NCBI GenBank assembly: GCA_942159475.1
Contig: OW804095.1
Coordinates: 154,173,517 to 154,237,516 of the forward strand
Origin: Sthenelais limicola
Taxonomy: Eukaryota; Annelida; Polychaeta; Phyllodocida; Sigalionidae
Length of the DNA stretch: 64,000 nt
Direction: 5' to 3'
A program made the position numbers and the translations under genes. Under the pieces are notes generated by a model. It worked only from the letters and a program-made list of their open reading frames with translations. It ran no database searches and had not been told where the DNA came from. Positions 1 to 11,937 of the stretch are shown here, one piece after another. The stretch's first letter is position 1. Every line of letters begins with the position of its first letter.

Positions 1-441
1 ACCCCCTATAGTACTGTACTAATAGTTCTGCTTTACATGTACATTAAGCATTGCTTCTTGCTTCTTTGTCTTCTATACAACTGACAAGGATCCGTCGCCC
101 AAATAAAAACAAGGGTTCAATATCTCACATCTCTATCCTAAAACCCTTCTGTTGAAATCTTGTCCAACTCTATGTATAAATAAACATTTTAGCAATGTGG
201 TCAAATTCTTTCCAAGGTTTGCTCTTCTTTGTTGATTGTGACTGAAAGTATCGCACATTTCTCCAGCGCAGGATATTTCAAAATAAATGAATTCAGAGTC
301 GACTTGGTGGAGTAAAGGAACGAGGGACAGTCATCCGCACATACATTTAGAAAACCTGAATTAATGTTGGCTTCTTCAGGAAAAAGATGTGACAAAATTA
401 TTCATTATTATTCATAATGTGTCTCATTTGCATATGGATAT
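1..441. other. Unassigned AT-rich sequence
   Basis: No convincing gene. A 64-codon open frame on the minus strand (201-395) has no recognisable domain and is of a length expected by chance. No repeat family found elsewhere in the window is visible here. Confidence 0.5.
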
Positions 442-791
442 AATAGGGGAGTTGCATGTGCCACTGCGCATGCCCGTTACAGTGCATCCTGGGAAAGATC
501 GTGATGAAATCTGACATACAAATATTTAACAACATTTTTATCGAAAATTGCAAGAATGTTTTCACCAATACCATAGCTTTTATAAATTATCTATAAAAAC
601 GAAATGCATGATGGGAAAGATGGGGACTTGTGTGATGTAAACATGTATAACACGTGGATATTGACATTAGAGCAATGATAAATATTTCATGCTGAACATG
701 ACATGATTTTTATAGATTTTATCCAGTACCATTACTCCCATAATTCCATGCGAATCAAGATTCAAAATGGCGGCTATGCAACTCCCCTATT
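442..791 (+). mobile_element. Family C inverted-repeat element, complete copy
   Basis: The segment begins AATAGGGGAGTTGCAT and ends with its exact complement ATGCAACTCCCCTATT, a 16-bp terminal inverted repeat. It is about 350 bp long and has no coding capacity, as expected of a MITE-like non-autonomous DNA transposon. A second, disrupted copy follows at 856-1370. The left end, read as its reverse complement, closely resembles the unit of the tandem array at 39493-40987. The superfamily is not assigned because I cannot define a target duplication with certainty. Confidence 0.7.
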
Positions 792-855
792 GAGGAAGAA
801 AGGGAACATTATATTGTTGCTAAGTATGTGAGGACGTATCCTGTGCTGGCGGGGT

Positions 856-1370
856 GCCATAGGGCAGTTTCTCACTGCGCATGTCTATCACAGTGCATGC
901 TGGGATGGATTCTGTTCAAATCTGACATACACGTATATAGCAACATTTTTATCGAAAAATGCAAGAATTTTTTTCACAGCTTATGTAAATGATCTGTAAA
1001 CACATAATCCATGATGGGAAAGATGAAGTCCTACTCCACGGTAACATGTGAAAGACATGTGGGTCAGATTTTCAGAAAATGTACAATTCAACTTCGCTAA
1101 TCTTCTCAAATAACCCAAATTTCTGACAACAATAAAGTTCAAAATACCGTTCAACCTAACCAAACAGATTGCTAGAATCAATGCAATGCCAAATATACTC
1201 GAACGTACCTAGTATTGACCAAATTGCAGCCTAATTTAGCACAATTTACTAAATGTGTACAGCTGCCAATTGTACATTTTCTGAAAATCTGACCCATGTA
1301 TAGTAGCATGAGATTGCTGTTAAATATTCCATGCTGAACATGGCATGTTTTCTACAGCTTTTACGCTGAC
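856..1370 (+). mobile_element. Family C element, second copy interrupted by family A
   Basis: This stretch repeats the order of motifs of the copy at 442-791: an ACTGCGCATG segment, a CACAGTGCATGCTGGGA segment, CTGACATAC, ATTTTTATCGAAAA, ATGATGGGAAAGATG and CATGCTGAACATG. A family A element (1061-1295) interrupts it. The similarity fades near 1370. A sequence resembling the family's right end (CCATACAAACCCCCTATTG) occurs separately at 1956-1974, so the original copy may have been opened by further insertion. Confidence 0.6.
1061..1295 (-). mobile_element. Family A inverted-repeat element, copy 1 (nested)
   Basis: It starts GGGTCAGATTTTCAGAAAAT and ends with ATTTTCTGAAAATCTGACCC, a ~27-bp terminal inverted repeat that continues as GTACAATT. 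It is 235 bp, non-coding and MITE-like. ATGT flanks it on both sides, which may be the target duplication. It sits inside a family C copy, so family A was active after that C insertion. Confidence 0.8.
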
Positions 1371-2459
1371 ATACACCTGTATTTAACTATGAAGACACAG
1401 ACTGAACAAATAACTATTGATTCTTTCATATTTAATTGAACACAGGCTACATACAATGTAAACAATCTGACATATAGCACGAGTACCTTGATACGCTAAC
1501 ACGTTAAAGTATAATTAATATTTAATTTGAAAATCTATTAAGAAGTAACTTTGTAAGAATGAAGACTGAAACCTTTGTAAAACGAGATCCAGTACAGGGC
1601 GGCTAAGGATTATTACCTACATCTGGCAGAAATCTGTACATTTGATAGAATATAACTGTAATGATACGAACAATGTCATAAAATACAGTGCAATGTATAT
1701 AGTTGTACATCTTGAGTTTGAGATTTTTTAAGAATACATATAGTGTATAGGGATGGTGGGTGGGTTCTTACTCGAATGGGTGCAGTGAGACAACTGACTT
1801 TCGAAGCAAGGTTTGGTAGCTCGAGTAAAACGTTATGTAAGATCAGATTGGTTGTGTTCGGTATACCATAGACAATATCGTGCTTGGCTGTTTTAGAATT
1901 ACTTGTAATTTTTAATTACTGCCAATTTAATGAGAATAGAGAATCAAGGTGGCTGCCATACAAACCCCCTATTGGAAGCCTTGACACAGGCCAGGTTGCT
2001 ACTTGTTCTACCATAAAGAAGAAGGAAAGTGTGATGGCGGGGCAGTATACTACCATCTATTACTGCACAGGTTGACAGCTCACAGTCTTCCTCAATTTCC
2101 CTCTAATGCAGTCCCCAGCCTCCTGTCCATCTGCCGCCATTGTGAGCGATAATATGGGTATTGTGGGGCTTGTGTATGGGGCAGACATTACCGGACACAA
2201 TGTGGGGTCATCCAGGGGTCACCATGGAGACGCCTGGAGGCGTGGTGACGACGCTAATGGGACGCCCATTCTCGAGGCTTTAAATACGTCATGTCCGGTA
2301 CATAAAGTTGTATTAACTGTTTATGATCTCAAACATGCAATAATCGTCAGTAAGTACCATTTAATAAGAAGAACGAATAGAAGGAGGTACTAGTAATTGA
2401 ATAATTATAGGATGAGATTGTTCATTAATCAAGTGCAATAGATATTCAATTACTAGTCA
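1371..2459. other. Unassigned sequence with a family C end
   Basis: There is no recognisable gene. At 1944-1974 a segment resembling the right terminus of family C (GAATCAAGGTGGCTGCCATACAAACCCCCTATTG, split here for description) occurs without a matching left end nearby. Two open frames of 63 and 95 codons (1884-2075, 2106-2393) have no identifiable domain. Confidence 0.4.
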
Positions 2460-5400
2460 AGATGGACACAAGATGGACACAAGATGGACACAAGATGGAC
2501 ACAAGATGGACACAAGATGGACACAAGATGGAGACAAGATGGACACAAGATGGGCACAAGATGGACACAAGATGGACACAAGATGGAGACAAGATGGAGA
2601 CAAGATGGAGACAAGATGCACACAAGATGCACACAAGATGCACACAAGATGGACACAAGATGCACACAAGATGGAGACAAGATGGAGACAAGATGGACAC
2701 AAGATGCACACAAGATGGAGACAAGATGGAGACAAGATGGACACAAGATGGACACAAGATGGACACACGATGCACACAAGATGGACACAAGATGGACACA
2801 AGATGGACACAAGATGCACACAAGATGGAGACAAGATGGAGACAAGATGGAGACAAGATGGAGACAAGATTGAGACAAGATGGACACAAGATGGACACAA
2901 GATGGAGACAAGATGGACACAAGATGGAGACAAGATGAACACAAGATGGACACAAGATGGACACAAGATGCACACAAGATGCACACAAGATGCACACAAG
3001 ATGGACACAAGATGGAGACAAGATGGAGACAAGATGGAGACAAGATGGACACAAGATGGACACAAGATGGAGACAAGATGGACACAAGATGGACACAAGA
3101 TGGAGACAAGATGCACACAAGATGGAGACAAGATGCACACAAGATGCACACAAGATGCACACAAGATGGAGACAAGATGGAGACAAGATGCACACAAGAT
3201 GGACACAAGATGCACACAAGATGCACACAAGATGGACACAAGATGGACACAAGATGGACACAAGATGGACACAAGATGGACACAAGATGGACACAAGATG
3301 GAGACAAGATGCACACAAGATGCACACAAGATGCACACAAGATGGAGACAAGATGGAGACAAGATGGACACAAGATGGGCACAAGATGGAGACAAGATGG
3401 ACACAAGATGGACACAAGATGGACACAAGATGGACACAAGACGCACACAAGATGCACACAAGATGGGCACAAGATGGAGACAAGATGGACACAAGATGCA
3501 CACAAGATGGACACAAGATGGAGACAAGATGCACACAAGATGCACACAACATGCACACAAGATGGACACAAGATGGACACAAGATGGAGACAAGATGCAC
3601 ACAAGATGGACACAAGATGCACACAAGATGGAGACAAGATGCACACAAGATGGAGACAAGATGCACACAAGATGGAGACAAGATGGACACAAGATGCACA
3701 CAAGATGGAGACAAGATGCACACAAGATGCACACAAGATGGGCACAAGATGGAGACAAGATGGACACAAGATGCACACAAGATGGACACAAGATGGAGAC
3801 AAGATGCACACAAGATGCACACAACATGCACACAAGATGGACACAAGATGGACACAAGATGCACACAAGATGGAGACAAGATGGAGACAAGATGCACACA
3901 AGATGGAGACAAGATGCACACAAGATGGGCACAAGATGGAGACAAGATGGAGACAAGATGCACACAAGATGCACAAAAGATGCACACAAGATGGGCACAA
4001 GATGCACACAAGATGCACACAAGATGGACACAAGATGGGCACAAGATGGACACAAGATGCACACAAGATGGAGACAAGATGGACACAAGATGGACACAAG
4101 ATGCACACAAGATGGGCACAAGATGCACACAAGATGGACACAAGATGGGCACAAGATGGACACAAGATGCACACAAGATGGACACAAGATGGGCACAAGA
4201 TGGACACAAGATGGACACAAGATGGGCACAAGATGGAGACAAGATGGAGACAAGATGCACACAAGATGGACAAGATGGAGACAAGATGGAGACAAGATGG
4301 ACACAAGATGGACACAAGATGGACACAAGATGCACACAAGATGGACAAAAGATGCACACAAGATGGACACAAGATGGACACAAGATGGACACAAGATGGA
4401 CACAAGATGGAGACAAGATGGACACAAGATGCACACAAGATGGACACAAGATGCACACAAGATGGACACAAGATGGACACAAGATGGACACAAGATGCAC
4501 ACAAGATGGACACAAGATGGACACAAGATGGACACAAGATGCACACAAGATGGACACAAGATGGACACAAGATGGACACAAGATGCACACAAGATGCACA
4601 CAAGATGGACACAAGATGGGCACAAGATGGACACAAGATGCACACAAGATGGGCACAAGATGCACACAAGATGCACACAAGATGCACACAAGATGCACAC
4701 AAGATGGAGACAAGATGGGCACAAGATGGGCACAAGATGGGCACAAGATGGAGACAAGATGGGCACAAGATGGACACAAGATGGACACAAGATGCACACA
4801 AGATGGACACAAGATGCACACAAGATGGAGACAAGATGGAGACAAGATGGAGACAAGATGGAGACAAGATGGAGACAAGATGTACACAAGATGGAGACAA
4901 GATGGACACAAGATGCACACAAGATGGACACAAGATGCACACAAGATGGAGACAAGATGGAGACAAGATGGACACAAGATGGACACAAGATGGACACAAG
5001 ATGGACACAAGATGGAGACAAGATGGAGACAAGATGGAGACAAGATGGAGACAAGATGGAGACAAGATGCACACAAGATGCACACAAGATGGACACAAGA
5101 TGGACACAAGATGGAGACAAGATGGAGACAAGATGGAGACAAGATGGACACAAGATGGACACAAGATGGAGACAAGATGGAGACAAGATGGACACAAGAT
5201 GGACACAAGATGGAGACAAGATGGAGACAAGATGGACACAAGATGCACACAAGATGGACACAAGATGCACACAAGATGGAGACAAGATGGAGACAAGATG
5301 CACACAAGATGCACACAAGATGCACACAAGATGGACACAAGATGGACACAAGATGGACACAAGATGCACACAAGATGCACACAAGATGGAGACAAGATGG

Positions 5401-7574
5401 AGACAAGATGGACACTAGATGGAGACAAGATGGACACAAGATGCACACAAGATGGGCACAAGATGCACACAAGATGCACACAAGATGCACACAAGATGCA
5501 CACAAGATGCACACAAGATGCACACAAGATGGAGACAAGATGGAGACAAGATGGAGACAAGATGGAGACAAGATGGACACAAGATGCACACAAGATGGAC
5601 ACAAGATGCACACAAGATGGAGACAAGATGTACACAAGATGGAGACAAGATGGAGACAAGATGGAGACAAGATGGAGACAAGATGGAGACAAGATGGAGA
5701 CAAGATGGAGACAAGATGGAGACAAGATGGAGACAAGATGCACACAAGATGGACACAAGATGGAGACAAGATGGAGACAAGATGGAGACAAGATGGAGAC
5801 AAGATGGAGACAAGATGGACACAAGATGGACACAAGATGGAGACAAGATGGAGACAAGATGGAGACAAGATGGAGACAAGATGGAGACAAGATGGAGACA
5901 AGATGGACACAAGATGCACACAAGATGGACACAAGATGCACACAAGATGGACACAAGATGCACACAAGATGGAGACAAGATGGACACAAGATGGACACAA
6001 GATGGACACAAGATGGACACAAGATGGACACAAGATGGAGACAAGATGGAGACAAGATGGAGACAAGATGGAGACAAGATGGACACAAGATGGAGACAAG
6101 ATGCACACAAGATGGACACAAGATGCACACAAGATGCACACAAGATGCACACAAGATGGAGACAAGATGGACACAAGATGGGCACAAGATGGAGACAAGA
6201 TGGGCACAAGATGCACACAAGATGGAGACAAGATGGAGACAACATGCACACAAGATGCACACAAGATGGAGACAAGATGCACACAAGATGGAGACAAGAT
6301 GGACACAAGATGGACACAAGATGGAGACAAGATGGACACAAGATGGACACAAGATGGACACAAGATGCACACAAGATGGGCACAAGATGGGCACAAGATG
6401 GGCACAAGATGGGCACAAGATGGGCACAAGATGGACACAAGATGCACACAAGATGGACACAAGATGGGCACAAGATGGGCACAAGATGGACACAAGATGG
6501 ACACAAGATGCACACAAGATGGAGACAAGATGCACACAAGATGGACACAAGATGGACACAAGATGGACACAAGATGGACACAAGATGGAGACAAGATGGA
6601 CACAAGATGGACACAAGATGGAGACAAGATGGACACAAGATGGAGACAAGATGCACACAAGATGGAGACAAGATACACACAAGATGGACACAAGATGGAG
6701 ACAAGATGGAGACAAGATGCACACAAGATGGACACAAGATGGACACAAGATGGACACAAGATGGAGACAAGATGGAGACAAGATGGACACAAGATGGAGA
6801 CAAGATGGAGACAAGATGGAGACAAGATGCACACAAGATGCACAAAAGATGGACACAAGATGGACACAAGATGGAGACAAGATGGAGACAAGATTGGCAC
6901 AAGATGGAGACAAGATGGACACAAGATGGACACAAGATGGAGACAAGATGGACACAAGATGGACACAAGATGGACACAAGATGGAGACAAGATGGAGACA
7001 AGATGGAGACAAGATGCACACAAGATGGAGACAAGATGGACACAAGATGCACACAAGATGCACACAAGATGCACACAAGATGCACACAAGATGCACACAA
7101 GATGCACACAAGATGGGCACAAGATGGGCACAAGATGGGCACAAGATGGGCACAAGATGGGCACAAGATGGACACAAGATGCACACAAGATGGACACAAG
7201 ATGGGCACAAGATGGGCACAAGATGGACACAAGATGGACACAAGATGCACACAAGATGCACACAAGATGGAGACAAGATGCACACAAGATGGACACAAGA
7301 TGGACACAAGATGGAGACAAGATGGGCACAAGATGGAGACAAGATGCACACAAGATGGAGACAAGATGCACACAAGATGGAGACAAGATGGGCACAAGAT
7401 GGAGACAAGATGGAGACAAGATGCACACAAGATGCACACAAGATGCACACAAGATGGGCACAAGATGGACACAAGATGCACACAAGATGCACACAAGATG
7501 CACACAAGATGGGCACAAGATGGAGACAAGATGGAGACAAGATGGGCACAAGATGCACACAAGATGGGCACAAG
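2460..7574. repeat. 11-bp minisatellite array, about 465 units
   Basis: The unit is ATGGACACAAG. Almost all variation falls at units' 4th to 6th bases, giving four common forms: GGACAC, GGAGAC, GCACAC and GGGCAC (written from the third base of the unit). The 11-bp register is kept almost perfectly for 5.1 kb; one short unit lies near 4268. Higher-order duplication is visible. A block rich in GGGCAC units at 6376 recurs at 7113, 737 bp (67 units) away. A block ending in the rare ACAACATG variant at 3546 recurs at 3821, 275 bp (25 units) away. Because 11 is not a multiple of three and the unit makes no stop codon in these frames, frames on both strands stay open for over 1500 codons. I treat this as a by-product. 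Confidence 0.97.
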
Positions 7575-8231
7575 CTCGGATATGAGTGTCCTGTCAACCT
7601 GCCAGAAGTATTTGTTGTAAGACAAGATATTGCTCATTATGCCTTATAAAGATAATAAAATGTCACCAGAAAATGAAACTGTCACCAAATTGTTCTAGCC
7701 AGGAACACCTGTACACGTTCATACCCATACATCAATGTATCCCACACCTTAACCACTAGTCCTGGGTAAGACCATAAAGTGCTTTTCTGTCTCTTTTCTC
7801 TGTCTCTCTCTCCCTTTTTCTCTAACTCTATGTCCTGGGTAAGATCATAAACTGCCTCTCTCTCAGCTCCCCTGCCCTTGATATAACCTTATTAGATGTG
7901 TTGATAAGGGCGTAAAGCAACCAATCTCACTCACTGCCTCCCTCTCAGCTCTCCCGCCCTTGATATAACCTTCAATGTGTTGATAAGGGCGTAAAGCAAC
8001 CAATCTCACTCACTCACTCACTCCATAACCACTAGTCAACATGAAAACATGATTTTCTCACTAATTCCTCATTGAACATGTTTGCAGCAGGTGCAGTGAT
8101 ATTTGACACATGTAGTAGAATGGTTGGGGTAAAACACATGTAAATACATGCTAATGGCTGCCCCAGGACGGTACCAGGGGAGATATGGATTACCCCCTGT
8201 GTACAGCAGCGGGGCGGGTATGACACAATGT
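7575..8231. repeat. Unique flank with retroposon-like tail, duplicated
   Basis: Two copies of a segment containing CCCTTGATATAACCTT, GTGTTGATAAGGGCG and TAAAGCAACCAATCTCACTCACT lie in tandem between about 7850 and 8030. The second ends in an (ACTC)n run. A conserved 3' end followed by a short tandem tail is the usual look of a LINE or SINE 3' terminus. No coding region is visible in the stretch. Confidence 0.45.
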
Positions 8232-8467
8232 GGTTCAGATTTTCAGAAAATGTACAATTGGCAGCTCTACACATTTAGGAAAGTCTCCTGAATCAGGCTG
8301 AAAAATGAAGAATATCGGGTATATCTGAGTATAGTTGGTATCGCATTGATTTAAAGTATCAGTTCTGTTATGTTAAACTGCATTTTAAAGCTCATTTCTT
8401 GTCTTAAATGTGGGTTATTCGAGAGGATTGGTGAAGGCGAATTGTACATTTTCTGAAAATCTGACCC
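8232..8467 (+). mobile_element. Family A inverted-repeat element, copy 2
   Basis: The left end is GGTTCAGATTTTCAGAAAAT (one base off the consensus GGGTCAG) and the right end is CTGAAAATCTGACCC. The element is 236 bp. The interior matches the other copies, including TTGGCAGCT near the left end and GGGTTATTCGAGAGGATTGG near the right. ATGT lies on both sides. Confidence 0.8.
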
Positions 8468-8864
8468 ATGTATAGATGGTACTGCATGAAACATGTTGCT
8501 GCACCCAGGGGTATTGTGCCTAAGTACCCTGCATGAAGTATGTCCCAATACACGCGGGCATTGTGCCTATAAGTGGGTAACTGGAGGCAGAGCCTGTTAG
8601 TGCTCAACCATGGGAGAAGAGTCTGTAATGCCTCAAGTAGAAACATGAATAGGGAACAGCAGACAACAGCAGATACAACTGAATACTTGTTGAATTATTG
8701 AGTTGGTCAAGTTGTCACGTACACGTGTAATATTACTAAAGTTCACCAAAAAACTAACGGGGAACATGTCTTTTTATTCATTTGCTTGTTTCTTCTATAG
8801 TAAGAACAATCCCTGAAAGTTTTATGGCAATTTGACTGGAAGTTTTTTTCATCGACTGTCCTGT
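8468..8864. other. Unassigned sequence
   Basis: No supported gene. Short minus-strand open frames here run across the family A copy and have no recognisable domain. Confidence 0.4.
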
Positions 8865-9145
8865 ATATCTGCAAGCTGCAAGTCGCAAAAACGATATATT
8901 ACAAAGATATTTATTTACAAGATCTCTTTGTTGGAATGTTTTCAGTTTTTAGGGGCTCAGCACTTTAGGTCATATTAATCCATGGAACAAACTTTAAAAC
9001 AGTGTACTAAATATATCCTTGCATTTCAAGGGTCATCCTATGGAGTAGATTTAGTTCCTTTATTGACAATTGTTCACCCAGAAATATATTTTTTTCAAAA
9101 AATCAAATTTGTGCAACTTGTGACTCATTTTCCTGGAACACAAAT
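8865..9145 (+). mobile_element. Family B inverted-repeat element, degenerate copy 1
   Basis: The left end carries CAAGTCGCAAAAACGATAT. The right end carries CAACTTGTGACTCATTTTCC, the complement of the same terminal sequence. The interior shares phrases with the copy at 10901-11296, such as a TTGGAATGTT segment, ACTAAATATATCC and AAGGGTCATCCTATGGAGTA. The left terminus is worn, so the exact start is uncertain. Confidence 0.65.
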
Positions 9146-9710
9146 TTAATCCCTCTTTTTCTATAGTTTAAAATATTTACAACTCCCAGGTTTGGACTAT
9201 GAACAACAATATAGGATCTTCAGAATTGGAGCCAGCTGGTTGCAATTCTAACTATTCTAAGGGCCTACCCCGCAATTCTGACTTAGGTTAAAAAATACAA
9301 TTGTGAACACATTAAAAACGTTTCTTTTGCATACAATGTATGAGAATAATTATGTCTAATGTTTGCAAGATGCAATCCATATATTTAGTACAATTATATA
9401 ATTATGGATTATTAGACACATTTTAAATTACCTTTGTCAGCTGGTGTGCAGTACAGAAGCCTAACTAAGGAGGCAATACATATTGCCTCATCTATATCTC
9501 TATACTGCCTCCTCATCCCACTAATTGGTTTGTTGCGTATTGCCCCGCCTGCCCGCACTCTGCCCAGGCTTGATTTCATTGCACTTGTTAGTGGCGAGGA
9601 ACAAGCTTCCCTTCTCCATACATCCTCCCTATGGTCACTTGCTGGTCAGTTTGTGGTCACTCTATGGCCAGTCTATGCCCACCCACACTCGCAAGATATC
9701 CCCAGCTGTC
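9146..9710. other. Unassigned sequence before a minisatellite
   Basis: AT-rich to about 9430, then more GC-rich. A 149-codon open frame (9434-9883) begins in unique sequence but its second half is the tandem array, and I recognise no domain in it. Not called as a gene. Confidence 0.4.
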
Positions 9711-10535
9711 CTCCAACAGGGATTTATAGATCTACACCCTACAATACAGCAACAGGGCTTTATAGATCTACTCCCCACAATACAGCAACAGGGCTTTATA
9801 GATCTACTCCCCACAATACAGCTGTACAACAGGGCTTTATAGATCTACAGCCTACAATACAGCTGTACAACAGGGCTTTATAGATCTACACCCTACAATA
9901 CAGCTGTACAACAAGGCTTTATAGATCTACTCCCCACAATACAGCAACAGGGCTTTATAGATCTACACCCTACAATACAGCTGTACAACAGGGCTTTATA
10001 GATCTACAGCCTACAATACAGCTGTACAACAGGGCTTTATAGATCTACTCCCTACAATACAGCAACAGGGCTTTATAGATCTACTTCCTACAATACAGCT
10101 GTACAACAGGGCTTTATAGATCTACACCCTACAATACAGCTGTACAACAGGGCTTTATAGATCTACTCCCTACAATACAGCAACAGGGCTTTATAGATCT
10201 ACACCCTACAATACAGCTGTACAACAGGGCTTTATAGATCTACTCCCTACAATACAGCAACAGGGCTTTATAGATCTACTCCCTACAATACAGCTGTACA
10301 ACAGGGCTTTATAGATCTACATCCTACAATACAGCTGTACAACAGGGCTTTATAGATCTACTCCCTACAATACAGCTGTACAACAGGGCTTTATTGATCT
10401 ACTCCCTACAATACAGCAACAGGGCTTTATAGATCTACTCCCTACAATACAGCAACAGGGCTTTATAGATCTACCCCCCACAATACAGCTGTACAACAGG
10501 GCTTCATAGATCTACTCCCTGCAATACAGCTGTAA
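9711..10535. repeat. 36/41-bp minisatellite
   Basis: The unit reads ACAGGGCTTTATAGATCTAC followed by ACCCTACAATACAGCTGTACA. A shorter form lacks 5 bp, having CAGCAACAGG instead of CAGCTGTACAACAGG. Long and short forms alternate irregularly over about 20 units. Each unit has an AGATCT hexamer. Confidence 0.95.
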
Positions 10536-10900
10536 TATTTATTTTGGAATGATATATTTTGGAATAATATTGCACTGGGACATTGGGATTTTTTTTCAAT
10601 TGAACTTTACATTTAAGATTATTGAGACGTTTGGCAAAAAAAGGAAATACACAGTTACTATAGTTACTATAATTAGCAGTCCTAAAATTTGAAGCTAAGT
10701 ACTTATGAAATGAGAACAATGATGACAAATTATGTTAAGTGAAAATAGATAATCAAATAAAATTGTTTACTTAATTTGTTAGGTATTACAAATAAAAACT
10801 GATAAGAATGAACTGACACGCCTTACATAACAATATGCATTTGACAATCTATAAAACTATAAACCTTCTTTATCCCCTGCAGGAACAAAGATACAGTTAT
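10536..10900. other. Unassigned AT-rich sequence
   Basis: No gene or repeat of the window's families is visible. A 74-codon minus-strand open frame (10504-10728) starts in the tandem array and has no recognisable domain. Confidence 0.4.
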
Positions 10901-11296
10901 GTGTTCTAGGACAATGAGTCACAAGTCGCAAAATTGATATTCATTAAAGCGTTTTATTCACAAGACTACTTCATTGGAATGTTCTGATATTTGGTGGGTT
11001 TAGTTTTAGTTATACCTATCTATATACCAAGTTTCTGGACACTGTATTAAATATATCCCTGCGTTTTGAAGGTCATCCCATGGAGTATATTTAGTTACTT
11101 TACTGTTTAATTGCCCACCCAGAAATATTGGAAAGATAAATATATCCAACATAAAATATAGAAACACTTCTTAGATGTCATTAATATTTACTTTCATTAG
11201 AATCATCTTTACTTTCATTTGAACCCATCTTTTCAAATGTAATGGTATATCAAAATCCATTTTGTGCGACTTGTGACTCATTTTCCTGCAACACAG
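10901..11296 (+). mobile_element. Family B inverted-repeat element, copy 2
   Basis: The left end reads GTGTTCTAGGACAATGAGTC then ACAAGTCGCAAAATTGAT. The right end reads TTTTGTGCGACTTGTGACTC then ATTTTCCTGCAACACA. The two are complementary over roughly 35 bp. The element is about 396 bp and non-coding. Both termini carry the palindrome-like heptamer TGAGTCA/TGACTCA. Confidence 0.8.
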
Positions 11297-11601
11297 TCCC
11301 ACTCCCTTGTAGAGCAGTTCCTATACAGCTACAGTCACAGGAGCGGGTATAAGAGCTACTCGTATAATAGATAGCCCAGTCATATTTCCTCTCTCTACCT
11401 CTTCTCTATTGGCGGTGGAAAAAGAGACAGGTCTCCCGGAAGCTAGCACTCATTAGTAACAAAGTGAGGCAGACAAATTATTTCCACTTGTCGTGACTCA
11501 GCGTTTTTTTCTTTTCTTTTTGTCGATTATTTCTTGTGGTGTTGCACACTTGGATGTTGTTATTTGAGGAGGAGATGAAATAGAGTTGTTGTAAAACATG
11601 G
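11297..11601. other. Unassigned sequence
   Basis: No supported gene. Short pyrimidine runs occur near 11500-11530. Confidence 0.35.
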
Positions 11602-11838
11602 CGGCTGCTTCAGTGAGTCTGTGGTGGGCTGGTGGGTCTGTGGTGAGGTGGTCTATGGTGGGCTGGTGGGTCTGTGGTGGGCTGGTGGGTCTGTGGTGAG
11701 GTGGTCTATGGTGGGCTGGTGGGTCTGTGGCGAGGTGGTCTATGGTGGGCTGGTGGGACTGTGGTGAGGTGGTCTGTGGTGGGCTGGTGGGTCTGTGGTG
11801 AGGTGGTCTGTTGGGGGCTGGTGGGTCTGTGGTGAGGT
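11602..11838. repeat. GT-rich ~33-bp minisatellite
   Basis: The unit is built from GGGCTGGTGGGTCTGTGGTG and AGGTGGTCTATGGT, repeated about seven times with truncated units. The plus strand is G/T-rich, so the minus strand reads as a proline/histidine-rich open frame (11498-11848), which I do not call as a gene. Confidence 0.9.
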
Positions 11839-11904
11839 GACGAGCCACTTGGACTTTTTTAAATCTACATTTTCAGCCACAAAACAAGTCTTAATGAATT
11901 CACT

Positions 11905-11937
11905 CATATTATGACTTATAGGACTCCATTCATCATT
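11905..11937 (+). repeat. Left remnant of the 69-bp minisatellite
   Basis: ACTCATATTATGACTTATAGGACTCCATTCATCA is part of the unit found at 13381-13811. It stops abruptly at the start of the inverted-repeat block. The rest of the unit (ATATTCTACTGCTGTTATATG) resumes at about 13357, so the block 11938-13356 was inserted into this array. Confidence 0.75.

Noticed and set aside
2453..7649. Open frames of 700-1700 codons on both strands as structural proteins
   Set aside because: They arise wholly from a stop-free 11-bp repeat, occur in several frames at once, and have no unique domain or codon bias.
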